19,121 nt of DNA from an uncultured Treponema sp. (GTDB lineage Bacteria; Spirochaetota; Spirochaetia; Treponematales; Treponemataceae), in NCBI GenBank assembly GCA_937893155.1, contig CALBGU010000267.1:1-19121 (forward strand), in the 5' to 3' direction. Shown in pieces: positions 1 to 6,928 of this stretch; within the stretch, counting starts at the first letter, position 1, and each line of letters opens with the position of its first letter. Position numbers and translations under genes: made by a program. Under the pieces are notes generated by a model. The model saw nothing but the letters and a program-made list of their open reading frames with translations. It ran no database searches and was not told the DNA's origin.

Positions 1-49
1 GCGCTAACTCTCTTATATCTTCATCAGTCAAAGAAGTTTCTGCTTCCAT
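1..49 (-). CDS. Start of an unknown protein, cut by the window edge
   Basis: Only the first 16 codons are visible, beginning MEAETSLTDEDIRELA, so no family can be named. I chose the ATG at 49 because a TATAAT box ends exactly 7 nt upstream of it, an arrangement shared with four other genes in this window. The frame stays open up to a TTG at 85, but that TTG would lie in the -35 region, so an upstream start is unlikely. The gene runs in the same direction as the XRE regulator at 119-463 and follows it by about 70 bp without an intervening terminator. The peptide faintly recalls acidic C-terminal segments of BlaI-like repressors, which is not enough for a call. Confidence 0.45.
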   Translation of the reverse strand, partial: MEAETSLTDEDIRELA

Positions 50-56
50 ACCTTTT

Positions 57-85
57 ATTATACCACTAAAAAATCGGCACTGCAA
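57..85 (-). promoter_or_regulatory. Promoter of the truncated gene, leaderless layout
   Basis: On the minus strand there is a perfect TATAAT at 62-57, a 17-bp spacer, and a weak -35 TTGCAG at 85-80. The -10 box ends 7 nt before the ATG, so the predicted transcript starts at or next to the start codon. The AAGG in the gap is only one base from the ATG and is too close to act as a ribosome binding site. Confidence 0.5.
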
Positions 86-118
86 TTAACACTTTCTCAA
101 ATAATAACTTTTGTCGAT

Positions 119-463
119 TTAGATATATTTTTCAGAGAGTGAAGAAATCACCGCTTTAACAGTTTCTATATCGCGCTTAGAAAACCGCCGCATATCTTTT
201 GCAAGATTTAGAGCCTGAATAAAATCGACATTTTGCAGATTGCTTGCCGCAGGATTGTCAGAGCCTTTTCCTGTCGCCAGATAATCAAGAGATACTTTCA
301 AAGTTTGTGCAATTTTTAGCGCGTTATCAATAGTTGGAACGACCTTGCTTCCCGGTCGGTATTTATTGAGCGTATTTATACTAATCCCAGTCTTTTCCGA
401 AAGCTCTTTTACCTGTAATCCTTGATACTCTAACTCATCGCGTAGATTTTCTGCAAAACCCAT
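119..463 (-). CDS. XRE-family helix-turn-helix transcriptional regulator
   Basis: A 114-residue DNA-binding repressor-type protein. Residues about 6-62 form a Cro/C1-type HTH_3 domain: an N-terminal helix (FAENLRDELEYQGL), the turn region KELSEKTGISINTLNKY, then VPTIDNALKIAQTLKVSLDYLATG, the usual end of this domain. The C-terminal half (from about 75) is helical and charged with no recognised domain, and may dimerise. The start ATG at 463 has only a weak AGTAGG upstream. The gene is divergent from the acyltransferase at 589, with about 125 bp between the two starts, so autoregulation and control of the acyltransferase are plausible but inferred. It could equally be a stray phage or toxin-antitoxin type regulator. 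Confidence 0.85.
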   Translation of the reverse strand: MGFAENLRDELEYQGLQVKELSEKTGISINTLNKYRPGSKVVPTIDNALKIAQTLKVSLDYLATGKGSDNPAASNLQNVDFIQALNLAKDMRRFSKRDIETVKAVISSLSEKYI

Positions 464-495
464 AGCCTACTATATGTAAAATAAGACTTTTTTTC

Positions 496-524
496 TTGAA
501 TAAATGCCATAAAAGATATATGAT
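496..524 (+). promoter_or_regulatory. Sigma-70 type promoter for the acyltransferase
   Basis: A -35 TTGAAT at 496-501, a spacer of exactly 17 bp, and a -10 TATGAT at 519-524. The predicted start of transcription is near 531, giving a leader of about 58 nt that contains the hairpin at 542-574 and the ribosome binding site. The -10 box lies inside a small dyad (TATA-tga-TATA, about 517-527) that could be an operator for the divergent XRE protein; that last point is speculative. Confidence 0.6.
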
Positions 525-541
525 ATACTATAAATCTGTAA

Positions 542-574
542 TAAAAGGCTTTTTTTACAAGTACAAGCCTTTTA
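542..574 (+). promoter_or_regulatory. Leader hairpin just upstream of the ribosome binding site
   Basis: A perfect 10-bp inverted repeat, 542-551 pairing with 565-574 (core AAAAGGCTT / AAGCCTTTT), with a 13-nt loop. The 3' arm ends at the first base of the AAGGAG Shine-Dalgarno (574-579) of the acyltransferase. It could modulate ribosome access or act as a weak attenuator. There is no long T run after it, so I do not call it a terminator. Confidence 0.5.
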
Positions 575-588
575 AGGAGTTTTCGAAA

Positions 589-1689
589 ATGAAAAATGCA
601 GTTATAGAAAAGAAACGGGATTCTAATTTTGAACTTTTGCGCATCATCGCGATGTTTGCGATTGTAATGGCTCATCAAAAACAACACGGATTATGGTTTG
701 AACCGAATTGCGAAGTAACTTTTAATTTTCTGCTTTCGAGATTTCGATTAGGTTGGCTCGGAAATATTCTTTTTATGATGATTTCTGGATACTTTATGGC
801 GAATGTAACGTTTTCTTGGAAAAAGGTTTTCAAACTATGGCTTGAGATTTTCACCATTTCGGCAGGAATAGGGCTTTTTACGTATTTTTCAAAAATTCCT
901 GTTGTTTCAACTTGGTATGATAGCGAAAATTATTTGCAATTCGGATTTTTTGCCACCGCTCATCAAGCGACAATAAAAGAATTAATTCGTTCTTTTTTGC
1001 CAACATTTTTTGCGAATAATTGGTTTGCCGCCGCATATATCGTGTTTTATTTCTTTGCTCCATTTTGTGCAATTCTGTTCAACACCTTAACCGAAAAACA
1101 GCACAGAAATCTTTTGTTTTGTATGCTATTTTTCGGCACAATCGTTCCGTTTTTTCCAAAAGAAGCACTATTCGTCGGTGATAATCTCTTCCTTTTTATG
1201 CTATGCTTCTGCACTGCTGATTACATTCGCCGATATGACCCAAAAATATTGCAAAACACAAAGATGAATATAATTCTTTCGCTTGCGCTTCTAATTTTCT
1301 TTTTCTGCTGGATTGCATTTTCATATCTTGTGCTTTTTGAAAAATTCCCTGTTCTCAAAAACTACATCGATGGTATTGAAAATCGATTCACGAGAATGAA
1401 TACCCCGACAGCATTTTTATGCGGAACACTGATTTTCTGTGTGTTTAGGCAGATGAAAATACCATACAATCGGTTTATCAATACAGTAGCTTCTGCAACA
1501 TTCGGAGTCTATTTGCTTCATGAAAACTTGTTGATTAACAAAACTGTTTGGCACGGCATTTTCAAGCTCGATAACTGGATTTCATCGCCTTATCTTTTGC
1601 CTTATATGTTCTTTTGCGCACTTGTCGTATTTATTGTATGTACAATCATAGAACTGCTCAGAAAAAAACTTTTCGACAGACTTTTCTAA
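589..1689 (+). CDS. Membrane acyltransferase, acyltransferase family 3
   Basis: A 366-residue integral membrane protein of the acyltransferase_3 (OafA/WecH-like) family. Members transfer acyl groups, usually acetyl, to surface or exported carbohydrates from the inner membrane. The N-terminus shows the family signature FELLRIIAMFAIVMAHQ, giving the R-X10-H pair as Arg18 and His29. About ten hydrophobic segments follow, ending in a Lys/Arg-rich tail, as is typical. Start choice: the frame is open back to an ATG at 496, but that ATG overlaps the promoter. The ATG at 589 has AAGGAG at 574-579, 9 nt away, and directly precedes the family motif. The gene stands alone, divergent from an XRE regulator and convergent with the Rpn nuclease. 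The acceptor substrate cannot be read from the sequence. Confidence 0.9.
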   Translation: MKNAVIEKKRDSNFELLRIIAMFAIVMAHQKQHGLWFEPNCEVTFNFLLSRFRLGWLGNILFMMISGYFMANVTFSWKKVFKLWLEIFTISAGIGLFTYFSKIPVVSTWYDSENYLQFGFFATAHQATIKELIRSFLPTFFANNWFAAAYIVFYFFAPFCAILFNTLTEKQHRNLLFCMLFFGTIVPFFPKEALFVGDNLFLFMLCFCTADYIRRYDPKILQNTKMNIILSLALLIFFFCWIAFSYLVLFEKFPVLKNYIDGIENRFTRMNTPTAFLCGTLIFCVFRQMKIPYNRFINTVASATFGVYLLHENLLINKTVWHGIFKLDNWISSPYLLPYMFFCALVVFIVCTIIELLRKKLFDRLF

Positions 1690-1697
1690 CACTATAA

Positions 1698-1727
1698 AAA
1701 GCGGAGCTATATTTTTCGTTCCGCTTT
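1698..1727. terminator. Hairpin between convergent genes
   Basis: A perfect 8-bp stem, AAAGCGGA (1698-1705) with TCCGCTTT (1720-1727), and a 14-nt loop. It lies 9 bp after the acyltransferase stop codon and 7 bp before the end of the convergent nuclease gene. Because the stem ends in AAA/TTT it can serve both strands, but the following T tract is short, so termination may be inefficient. Confidence 0.55.
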
Positions 1728-1733
1728 CGTGGT

Positions 1734-2690
1734 TTATTGTTGCACAAAACTTCGCACTTGGCTTTCGGGAATACCTGTGAAATCCGCTATTTCTGCGAAA
1801 GTTCGTCCCTGAGAGAGCATTTTATTTACAAATGCACTTTGTCCCTGTTGCATACCTTGTTGCAACCCCTCTTGTAAGCCCTGTTGCATCGCTTCTTTTT
1901 TTGCTTGCTGCAATGAAGCGTTGAAATATGCGTTTCTCTCTCTTTCTGCGCTTTCATACGAAAACTTCACCCACCACTCTTTTTCACTTTGGCTTATGTC
2001 GCGCAAAAGTGTGTTTGCCATATGTAAATCCTCCTTTATGACAGGAAATGTATTAAAAACTGCTTGAGTGTTGTCTGTCGTCCCTGATTTTACCATCATA
2101 GCCCAAAACATTAATTCACTCATCTGCTCAGGATTGCTCTTCAATTTTGGAAGCTCAATGAAATGGATTTGAACTAAATCCGATAATTGCGCTCCAGTTT
2201 TGTCATCACAAAATGAATAACTATGATAAAACTCTTCGTCTTCAACCACTTTGAAGTCCATAAACATAATTTGATGAACACGTGGCATTTGAGAATATAT
2301 CATTCCCTGCTTCACAGAACTTTTCGCAAGCGACACTGCATAATACACGCTTCGTGCAATTTGGTCGTCGTGGGCTTTTGTGCCTTGCATTTCCACATCG
2401 ATTTCACTTCCATCATCAAGCACACAATGAACATCAAGACGCGGAAACTTGCCGCTAATAAAATCGGGCAAAATATCGGGATTGAGCACTGTCGCTGTTT
2501 TCACGGTCTTGCCGATAACAGAGCTAATCATTTTTGTTCGGCAATAAACGCCCTCTTTCGTGTCTTTGGAGAAAAAAGACTTGAATACGACATCGCTCTT
2601 TAGGTCAAGCAAGCGACCTTCGGCTACGGCTTGGCGTGCTTTTTCTCTTAGGTCTTCGTCGTCAAAAAATACAGTTTCTTCTATTTCCAT
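1734..2690 (-). CDS. Rpn-type PD-(D/E)XK nuclease, 'putative transposase' family
   Basis: A 318-residue protein of the PD-(D/E)XK nuclease family transposase group (TIGR01784, related to RpnA-E recombination-promoting nucleases), present in many copies in treponemes. After a short acidic lead comes LLDLKSDVVFKSFFS (about 28-41). The catalytic core is RLDVHCVLDDGSEIDVEMQ, with Asp86, Glu100 and Gln102 as the D...ExQ signature. The C-terminus is a Gln/Gly repeat coiled segment (QQGLQEGLQQGMQQG), then the usual small helical motif RTFAEIADFTGIPESQV. The frame continues 43 codons upstream, but those residues are not family-like, and a TATAAT ends 7 nt before the ATG at 2690, so I start there. The core looks intact. 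The family may nick or cut DNA in recombination or phage defence; true transposition is not established. Confidence 0.88.
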   Translation of the reverse strand: MEIEETVFFDDEDLREKARQAVAEGRLLDLKSDVVFKSFFSKDTKEGVYCRTKMISSVIGKTVKTATVLNPDILPDFISGKFPRLDVHCVLDDGSEIDVEMQGTKAHDDQIARSVYYAVSLAKSSVKQGMIYSQMPRVHQIMFMDFKVVEDEEFYHSYSFCDDKTGAQLSDLVQIHFIELPKLKSNPEQMSELMFWAMMVKSGTTDNTQAVFNTFPVIKEDLHMANTLLRDISQSEKEWWVKFSYESAERERNAYFNASLQQAKKEAMQQGLQEGLQQGMQQGQSAFVNKMLSQGRTFAEIADFTGIPESQVRSFVQQ

Positions 2691-2697
2691 AGTTTGA

Positions 2698-2703
2698 ATT
2701 ATA
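2698..2703 (-). promoter_or_regulatory. -10 box of the Rpn-type gene, leaderless layout
   Basis: A perfect TATAAT on the minus strand (2703-2698), separated from the ATG at 2690 by TCAAACT, 7 nt. There is no Shine-Dalgarno. The hexamer 17 bp further upstream (TTTTAT) is a poor -35. The predicted transcript begins at or next to the start codon. Confidence 0.5.
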
Positions 2704-2798
2704 GCACGCAAAATTGGAAAATAAAAGAGTCTGGTTTGCGAAGATTTGTGACAGTGCAGGGAGATAGCAAGCGTAAGGCGGGAGCAGATGTGAGGGGC

Positions 2799-2931
2799 GT
2801 ATCCATTCAGCTGGGGCATTCCGCTCCGCGTTAGCTACAGCTTCTAATCTAACCCCTTAGGGCTGTGTTAATCTAAATCCTATAAGCACCGTGCTCCCGT
2901 GCATTCTGCGGGCGGCGCGGTGCTTTTTTTT
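2799..2931 (+). repeat. Intergenic repeat with terminator, copy 1
   Basis: Diverged direct repeat of the element at 3649-3742. Shared landmarks in the same order are GTATCCA (2799), TACAG-TTCTAAT (2836), a TAA/GGC-rich middle, GTGC-TTCTGCGG, and a hairpin closed by a GCT followed by seven or more T. This copy is about 40 bp longer. The two copies bracket the toxin-antitoxin operon, 850 bp apart, and so may mark the ends of a cassette-like insertion. Confidence 0.5.
2884..2931 (+). terminator. Rho-independent terminator within repeat copy 1
   Basis: Outer stem AAGCACCG (2884-2891) with CGGTGCTT (2918-2925), an inner CCCG/CGGG pairing, and eight T at 2924-2931. It faces the + strand although no + gene lies directly upstream. 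It would insulate the toxin-antitoxin promoter that follows from read-through. Confidence 0.75.
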
Positions 2932-2954
2932 GTGTGTTGTAGTGGGCGGCGCGG

Positions 2955-2983
2955 TGGCAAAATAAAAAAAACTGCGCTATAAT
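2955..2983 (+). promoter_or_regulatory. Promoter of the toxin-antitoxin operon
   Basis: A perfect TATAAT at 2978-2983 with a weak -35 TGGCAA at 2955-2960 and a 17-bp spacer. It is followed by an AGGAGG Shine-Dalgarno just before the antitoxin ATG. It lies just after the terminator of repeat copy 1. Confidence 0.55.
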
Positions 2984-3002
2984 AAAAGAAAGGAGGATTT
3001 GT

Positions 3003-3224
3003 ATGAGTGATAATTCTTTTGCGATGTTTGAAGAACAGGTTGAAATGTTGCCTCTGTTTCAAGCATTGCTTCTCAAGGACAGACTTGAAAAAATTATTAA
3101 AAAGAAACAACAGCAAAAATCAGCTGAAGACGGAATTGCTTTATTGAACAAACTTGTGGGGTGCGTTTCTCAAGATATTTCTCTTGAAAATGCAAAAGCA
3201 GACTATTTTGCGGAGAAAATATGA
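3003..3224 (+). CDS. Probable antitoxin partner of the PIN-domain toxin
   Basis: A small 73-residue protein with no domain I can name. It is helical and strongly charged: an acidic N-terminal part (MFEEQVEMLPLFQALLLKD), a Lys/Gln-rich middle (KIIKKKQQQKSAEDG) and a C-terminal segment ending NAKADYFAEKI. It has a strong AGGAGG ribosome binding site and its stop codon overlaps the next start by 4 bp (ATGA). Position, size and coupling fit the antitoxin of a VapBC-like pair, which would neutralise the toxin by binding it and would usually repress the operon. No canonical VapB DNA-binding fold is evident, so the role rests on context. Confidence 0.75.
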   Translation: MSDNSFAMFEEQVEMLPLFQALLLKDRLEKIIKKKQQQKSAEDGIALLNKLVGCVSQDISLENAKADYFAEKI

Positions 3225-3634
3225 AATTGCTCATTGATACAAATATCGTTATCGATGTTTTACAAAAACGAGAGCCATGGTTTTCATATTCGTATCGCAT
3301 TTTGGAGCGATGTATTTCAGGCATAGACGAAGGTTTTCTTTCAGCACATTCATTGTCTGATATATTTTTTATCGTGCGAAAATCTCATTCTGAGGAAGCT
3401 CGAAAAGCAGCGATTGTTTTTCTCTGCACTTATTTTTCGATTATTCCAGAAGACAAAAATGCGTATTTATCAATTGCGCAAAATTCGATTTTTGAAGACC
3501 TTGAAGATGGTTTACAAATATATGATGCGTCGCATGAAAAACTAGATTATATTATTACGCGCAATGTCAAAGATTTTTTGCAGTCACCTATTCAAGCGAT
3601 TGAGCCAAAGGATTTTCTTTCTGTTGGTCATTAG
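3221..3634 (+). CDS. PIN-domain ribonuclease toxin, VapC-like
   Basis: A 137-residue PIN_3-type protein, the usual length for a VapC-like toxin. It would cleave RNA in the cytoplasm using a metal bound by clustered acidic residues. Visible motifs are MKLLIDTNIVIDVL at the N-terminus (Asp6), SLSDIFFIVRK (Asp47 in place of the more common Glu), FEDLEDGLQIYDAS (Asp96) and DYIITRNVKDF (Asn115, Asp118). This D...D...ED...N..DF pattern is that of the family, so the active site appears complete. It is translationally coupled to the upstream small gene by a 4-bp overlap and followed by an intergenic repeat with a terminator. Its RNA target cannot be inferred. Confidence 0.88.
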   Translation: MKLLIDTNIVIDVLQKREPWFSYSYRILERCISGIDEGFLSAHSLSDIFFIVRKSHSEEARKAAIVFLCTYFSIIPEDKNAYLSIAQNSIFEDLEDGLQIYDASHEKLDYIITRNVKDFLQSPIQAIEPKDFLSVGH

Positions 3635-3648
3635 AGATTTTGAATGAT

Positions 3649-3742
3649 GTATCCACCCGTGATTAAATACAGTTTCTAATGCTGTCCTAACGGCGTAATG
3701 CGCAATAGCTCCTGTGCCTTCTGCGGTGCGGGGGCTTTTTTT
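3649..3742 (+). repeat. Intergenic repeat with terminator, copy 2
   Basis: Second, shorter copy of the element at 2799-2931, in the same orientation. It keeps GTATCCA (3649), TACAG-TTTCTAAT (3668), CTAACGGCGTAAT, GTGC-CTTCTGCGG, and a terminator hairpin followed by seven T. It starts 14 bp after the PIN toxin stop codon. Confidence 0.5.
3707..3742 (+). terminator. Terminator of the toxin-antitoxin operon
   Basis: AGCTCC (3707-3712) pairs with GGGGCT (3731-3736) with one G-U pair, followed by seven T at 3736-3742. It lies about 70 bp after the toxin stop and ends the operon before the lipid-kinase promoter. Confidence 0.65.
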
Positions 3743-3795
3743 GTGGTGTGGGGGCAGAAACAAAGTGCGGCGGTACGGGATTTTTCGGCGTGTTA

Positions 3796-3824
3796 TTGTC
3801 AAAAAAAGATATTCTAATTATACT
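3796..3824 (+). promoter_or_regulatory. Promoter of the lipid kinase gene, leaderless layout
   Basis: A -35 TTGTCA at 3796-3801, a spacer of exactly 17 bp, and a -10 TATACT at 3819-3824. The ATG at 3832 follows after 7 nt, where transcription should begin. No Shine-Dalgarno is present. Of the leaderless candidates in this window, this one has the best -35. Confidence 0.65.
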
Positions 3825-3831
3825 CTTTACA

Positions 3832-4767
3832 ATGCTTTATTTTGTTGTAAACAAATACGGCGGACGCGGAAAGTCCGTCGGTCGTTGGGTTGTTGTCCAG
3901 CGAGAACTTGAGGCGCGGGGCGAAAAATACGAAGTGATTTTTTCAGAATATCACGGGCACGCAAAAAAAATTGCGGCGGAATTAACTGCTTCTGGTTCAG
4001 AGAAAAAAGACATCATCATAATCGGCGGAGACGGCACGATTAACGAGTTTTTGAACGGGGTCGTGGATTTTTCTGTGTTCCGCTTAGGCGTGATTCCCGC
4101 AGGTTCGGGGAACGATTTTAGCCGCGGTCTGCACCTTGCGCGCCATAATCCCAAAAAATCAATCCGCTCCCTTTTGGACAATCCAAAAGAAACCGTGATT
4201 GATACGGGGCTTGTAACCGTGAATCTCGGCGCTCAGGACGAAAATCAGTTTCGATTTTGCATTAGTGCGGGGCTGGGGCTTGATGCACTGATTTGCCAAA
4301 AAAACGAAACGTCAAAAATTAAAACCGTGCTGAATAAACTGCACATCGGGAAATTGAGCTACATCGCAATCACGCTCCAGACGTTTTTCTCAATGAAAAG
4401 CCAGACGGTGAAAGTTTCGTTTGACGGCGAGGAAGAGCGCGTTTTTGACCGATTGATTTTTCTTTCGGCAATGAACTTTAGCGCGGAAGGCGGCGGCGTT
4501 TTGATGAGCCCGAAAGCGAGGGCTGATGATTCAGTGCTTTCGGCGTGCGCGGCGGGCGGCGTGTCAAACGTGATGGCATTTGTGAAGTTCCCGCTTGTGA
4601 TTTTGGGGCTTCATTCAAAATTGCGCGGTTTTTATTTTAGGGATTTTAAGACGATGACCGCCACGGCAGAAAACGGCGTGGTCGTGCACACGGACGGCGA
4701 AGTGGTGGGCGTGATAAAATCGCTGAAAATCGAATGTGAAAGCGCAAAATTAAAGATTATCTCGTAA
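3832..4767 (+). CDS. Diacylglycerol kinase family lipid kinase
   Basis: A 311-residue member of the DAGK/YegS/BmrU lipid kinase family, which phosphorylates diacylglycerol or related lipids with ATP at the inner membrane face. The N-terminus MLYFVVNKYGGRGKS matches the family opening. The nucleotide-binding signature GGDGTINEFLNGV starts at Gly65, with GSGNDFSRGL soon after, and the C-terminal half has the beta-sandwich sequence ending HTDGEVVG. The frame is open 28 codons further upstream, but those residues are not family-like and the promoter lies there, so the ATG at 3832 is preferred. The next gene starts 15 bp after the stop, indicating an operon. The exact lipid substrate is not predictable from sequence. 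Confidence 0.9.
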   Translation: MLYFVVNKYGGRGKSVGRWVVVQRELEARGEKYEVIFSEYHGHAKKIAAELTASGSEKKDIIIIGGDGTINEFLNGVVDFSVFRLGVIPAGSGNDFSRGLHLARHNPKKSIRSLLDNPKETVIDTGLVTVNLGAQDENQFRFCISAGLGLDALICQKNETSKIKTVLNKLHIGKLSYIAITLQTFFSMKSQTVKVSFDGEEERVFDRLIFLSAMNFSAEGGGVLMSPKARADDSVLSACAAGGVSNVMAFVKFPLVILGLHSKLRGFYFRDFKTMTATAENGVVVHTDGEVVGVIKSLKIECESAKLKIIS

Positions 4768-4782
4768 GGATTTTGAAATTTT

Positions 4783-6507
4783 ATGGAAGAAATTGAAACT
4801 GAAACAACACCTGTATCGGTAAAAAAACAAAAAGCCAGAAAATCTCGGTGGTCAAATATTATAAAATATATCTCCGTTGTTTTTACTGAACTCAAAATGT
4901 CGCATTTTTCGCCGAATGTTGAGAACAAGGATTTTATTTACAGTGTAAATAAATTGACCGAGTATTTAGGTTTGAACGAAGCGCAGGTTTTTATTTTCTG
5001 CACGATGTTCGGCGTGTATTTTGAAGTGTCGGAGCGCCCGATAACGTATTTTAACATCGCCGATAGCTGCGAGTGCAATCCGCTGATGATTCTGGCAATC
5101 CGCGATGAACTCGAGGGCATTTTGGATAAAGGTTTGATTGCCGAGTGCGACCCGCCAGACGACAGCATCGGGCGTTCGTTTTACAAAATCCCAGAATTTG
5201 TGGTGCAGGCGATTCTGAAAAACAAATCGATTGGCATTGACGAGGCGAATGCGAATTACAATATTCGCGATTTTTTGGCAGACGTGGGCAGAATTATCGA
5301 CAACCGAATCGACAATAAGCTGTCGTGCGAAATGCTTTTTAACAAAATCGAGCGTATGGAAAAGCGAGTTAAAGAAATCGCCAGTTTGTGCGAATACCTG
5401 CCGAATATCGCCGACCGCGCAATGCTCTACGACATTGCATTCGGGCTGGTGATTTGCAACAATCCCGATTTGCGCTCGTTCGTGCTCATCAACCGCAACA
5501 CCGATGTTTCTTCTCGGGAGTCGGTGAGCAAGTCAATCGTGGACGAAACGCACCCACTGTTCCGAAAAGATTTGGTTCAGTTCGAGACGAAAGGCTCTAT
5601 TCAGGATTCCACGATTTCGCTGACCGACAAGGCGTATTCGCTTTTGTTCGGCGCGGAGGGCAACAGTTTTCAGACGCGAAAAACCGACCGAAACATTGTG
5701 CTTTCGGCGAATATCAAAGAAAAAGAGTTGTTTTATTCCAAAGACAACGAAACGGAACTTGCGCGACTGTTTCATGCGGTGGAAGCAGAAAATTTTGATA
5801 AAATCCAAAATCGGCTTTCAGAAAAAGGGCTCTCAGCGGGGGTTTGTGTATTGTTTTACGGAGAGCCGGGCACGGGCAAAACCGAAAGCGTGTATCAAAT
5901 GGCAAAAAAAAGCGCCCGCGATATTTTCCGCGTGGATATTTCTTCAATGAAATCGGAATGGCACGGCGAGGCGGAGCAAAAAACGAAAAAACTCTTCGAT
6001 ACCTACAATCGAATGTGCGAGAATGCGCGAAAAGAGGGCGATTTGATTCCGATTTTGCTTTTCAACGAGGCAGACGGTGTATTTTCGGTGAGAAGTGCGG
6101 TTCACGGTGCGGCTGACCGAAGCGATAACGCGGTGCAAAATATTATCCTCGACGAATTGGAGCGGTTTTCGGGGATTTTGATTGCAACCACAAATCTTTC
6201 TGACAATCTCGACAATGCGTTTGAACGCCGTTTTTTATTCAAAATCAAATTTGAAAAGCCTGATTTGGACATCAGGACGAAAATTTGGGAAAGCAATATT
6301 CCAGAGCTCAAGAAATCAGACGCGAAAATGCTGGCGAAGGAGTTTGATTTTTCTGGCGGCGAAATTGCAAACATTGTGCGAAAATTGCTGATTGACGAAG
6401 TGCTGACGGGCAAAGCGGCGACGATTGCGCTTATCCGCGAGTTCTGCCTAACAGAGCGTCTCAATGCCAAACGCCGCGGCTCATCGCTTGGGTTTGCTAC
6501 CGATTAG
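4783..6507 (+). CDS. AAA+ ATPase with an uncharacterised N-terminal region
   Basis: A 574-residue protein. Residues 1-330 lack a domain I can name. The part near 45-150 (LNEAQVFIFCTMFGVYF ... LDKGLIAECDPP) reads like winged-helix or adaptor sequence. The C-terminal third is an AAA+ domain: Walker A GEPGTGKT (360-367), a Walker-B-like strand ILLFNEAD with Asn428 before catalytic Glu429, sensor 1 ATTN (468-471), and FERRF with Arg482/Arg483 as candidate arginine fingers. The C-terminal lid (FDFSGGEIANIVRKLLIDE) is typical of the FtsH/Cdc48-like AAA clade. There is no signal peptide or transmembrane segment, so it is probably a cytosolic remodelling ATPase. It follows the lipid kinase by 15 bp with AAGGA upstream. 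Its substrate is unknown. Confidence 0.85.
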   Translation: MEEIETETTPVSVKKQKARKSRWSNIIKYISVVFTELKMSHFSPNVENKDFIYSVNKLTEYLGLNEAQVFIFCTMFGVYFEVSERPITYFNIADSCECNPLMILAIRDELEGILDKGLIAECDPPDDSIGRSFYKIPEFVVQAILKNKSIGIDEANANYNIRDFLADVGRIIDNRIDNKLSCEMLFNKIERMEKRVKEIASLCEYLPNIADRAMLYDIAFGLVICNNPDLRSFVLINRNTDVSSRESVSKSIVDETHPLFRKDLVQFETKGSIQDSTISLTDKAYSLLFGAEGNSFQTRKTDRNIVLSANIKEKELFYSKDNETELARLFHAVEAENFDKIQNRLSEKGLSAGVCVLFYGEPGTGKTESVYQMAKKSARDIFRVDISSMKSEWHGEAEQKTKKLFDTYNRMCENARKEGDLIPILLFNEADGVFSVRSAVHGAADRSDNAVQNIILDELERFSGILIATTNLSDNLDNAFERRFLFKIKFEKPDLDIRTKIWESNIPELKKSDAKMLAKEFDFSGGEIANIVRKLLIDEVLTGKAATIALIREFCLTERLNAKRRGSSLGFATD

Positions 6508-6771
6508 TCTTTCAACCGCAACGTGTGCTTAAAAAAATCCCCCACCCAAAGCGCATTACGAGCAGAATACATCAACTGAACAGATAGCTTTTTACCTTTC
6601 GTCTATCCCTGAAATACATCTCTCCAAAATTATGATATGAATATAGAAAAACATATCTCTCGTTTTTGCAACACATACCACATTTCAATCTGTTCTTCAC
6701 ACATCACAATGCTCATACAATTTGGTCTTGAAAGTTGCAGAGTGCGATATTTTCTTATCCCTCCGAAAAAA
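6508..6771. other. Non-coding stretch between convergent genes
   Basis: I see no convincing gene, RNA or terminator here. Short open frames exist on both strands in 6630-6965, but they lack ribosome binding sites and family-like sequence, and they run into tandem repeat DNA. No strong hairpin with a T tract follows the ATPase stop codon. Confidence 0.5.
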
Positions 6772-6919
6772 AGCAAAAGCGCGTCTACACTATGTCTACA
6801 CATTTTTGCTCGTTTTCGGCTTATTTTTTCTTCCCGCGCACGCAAAAAGTCCCGCCCCGCGCTGTTTCACCGCCTCTCGCACACCCCGAAAAATGTCTAC
6901 ACTGGGTCTACACATTTTT
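6772..6919. repeat. Two hairpins, each enclosing a GTCTACAC pair
   Basis: The octamer GTCTACAC occurs at 6783, 6794, 6895 and 6906: two pairs, each with an 11-bp repeat distance. Each pair sits in the loop of an inverted repeat: AGCAAAA (6772-6778) with TTTTGCT (6804-6810), and AAAAATGT (6889-6896) with ACATTTTT (6912-6919). After the second octamer of each pair both copies continue with ATTTTT. The arms differ in sequence while the paired octamers are kept, which suggests binding sites rather than coding sequence. The second hairpin, followed by more T, could also act as a terminator for the upstream ATPase operon. Confidence 0.55.
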
Positions 6920-6928
6920 TTTCAGCCC

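Noticed and set aside
496..588. Extended N-terminus of the acyltransferase
   Set aside because: It overlaps the promoter and leader hairpin; the ATG at 589 has a well-spaced AAGGAG and precedes the family motif.
2691..2819. Extended N-terminus of the Rpn-type protein
   Set aside because: The 43 extra residues are not family-like and a TATAAT box lies between them and the ATG at 2690.
2820..3745. Integron gene cassette with attC sites, given CTAAC and GTTAG motifs around the toxin-antitoxin pair
   Set aside because: The RYYYAAC and GTTRRRY boxes do not occur in the order and spacing of an attC site, and no integrase gene is present in the window.
3748..3831. Extended N-terminus of the lipid kinase
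   Set aside because: The region contains a TTGTCA-N17-TATACT promoter, and the family sequence begins at the ATG at 3832.
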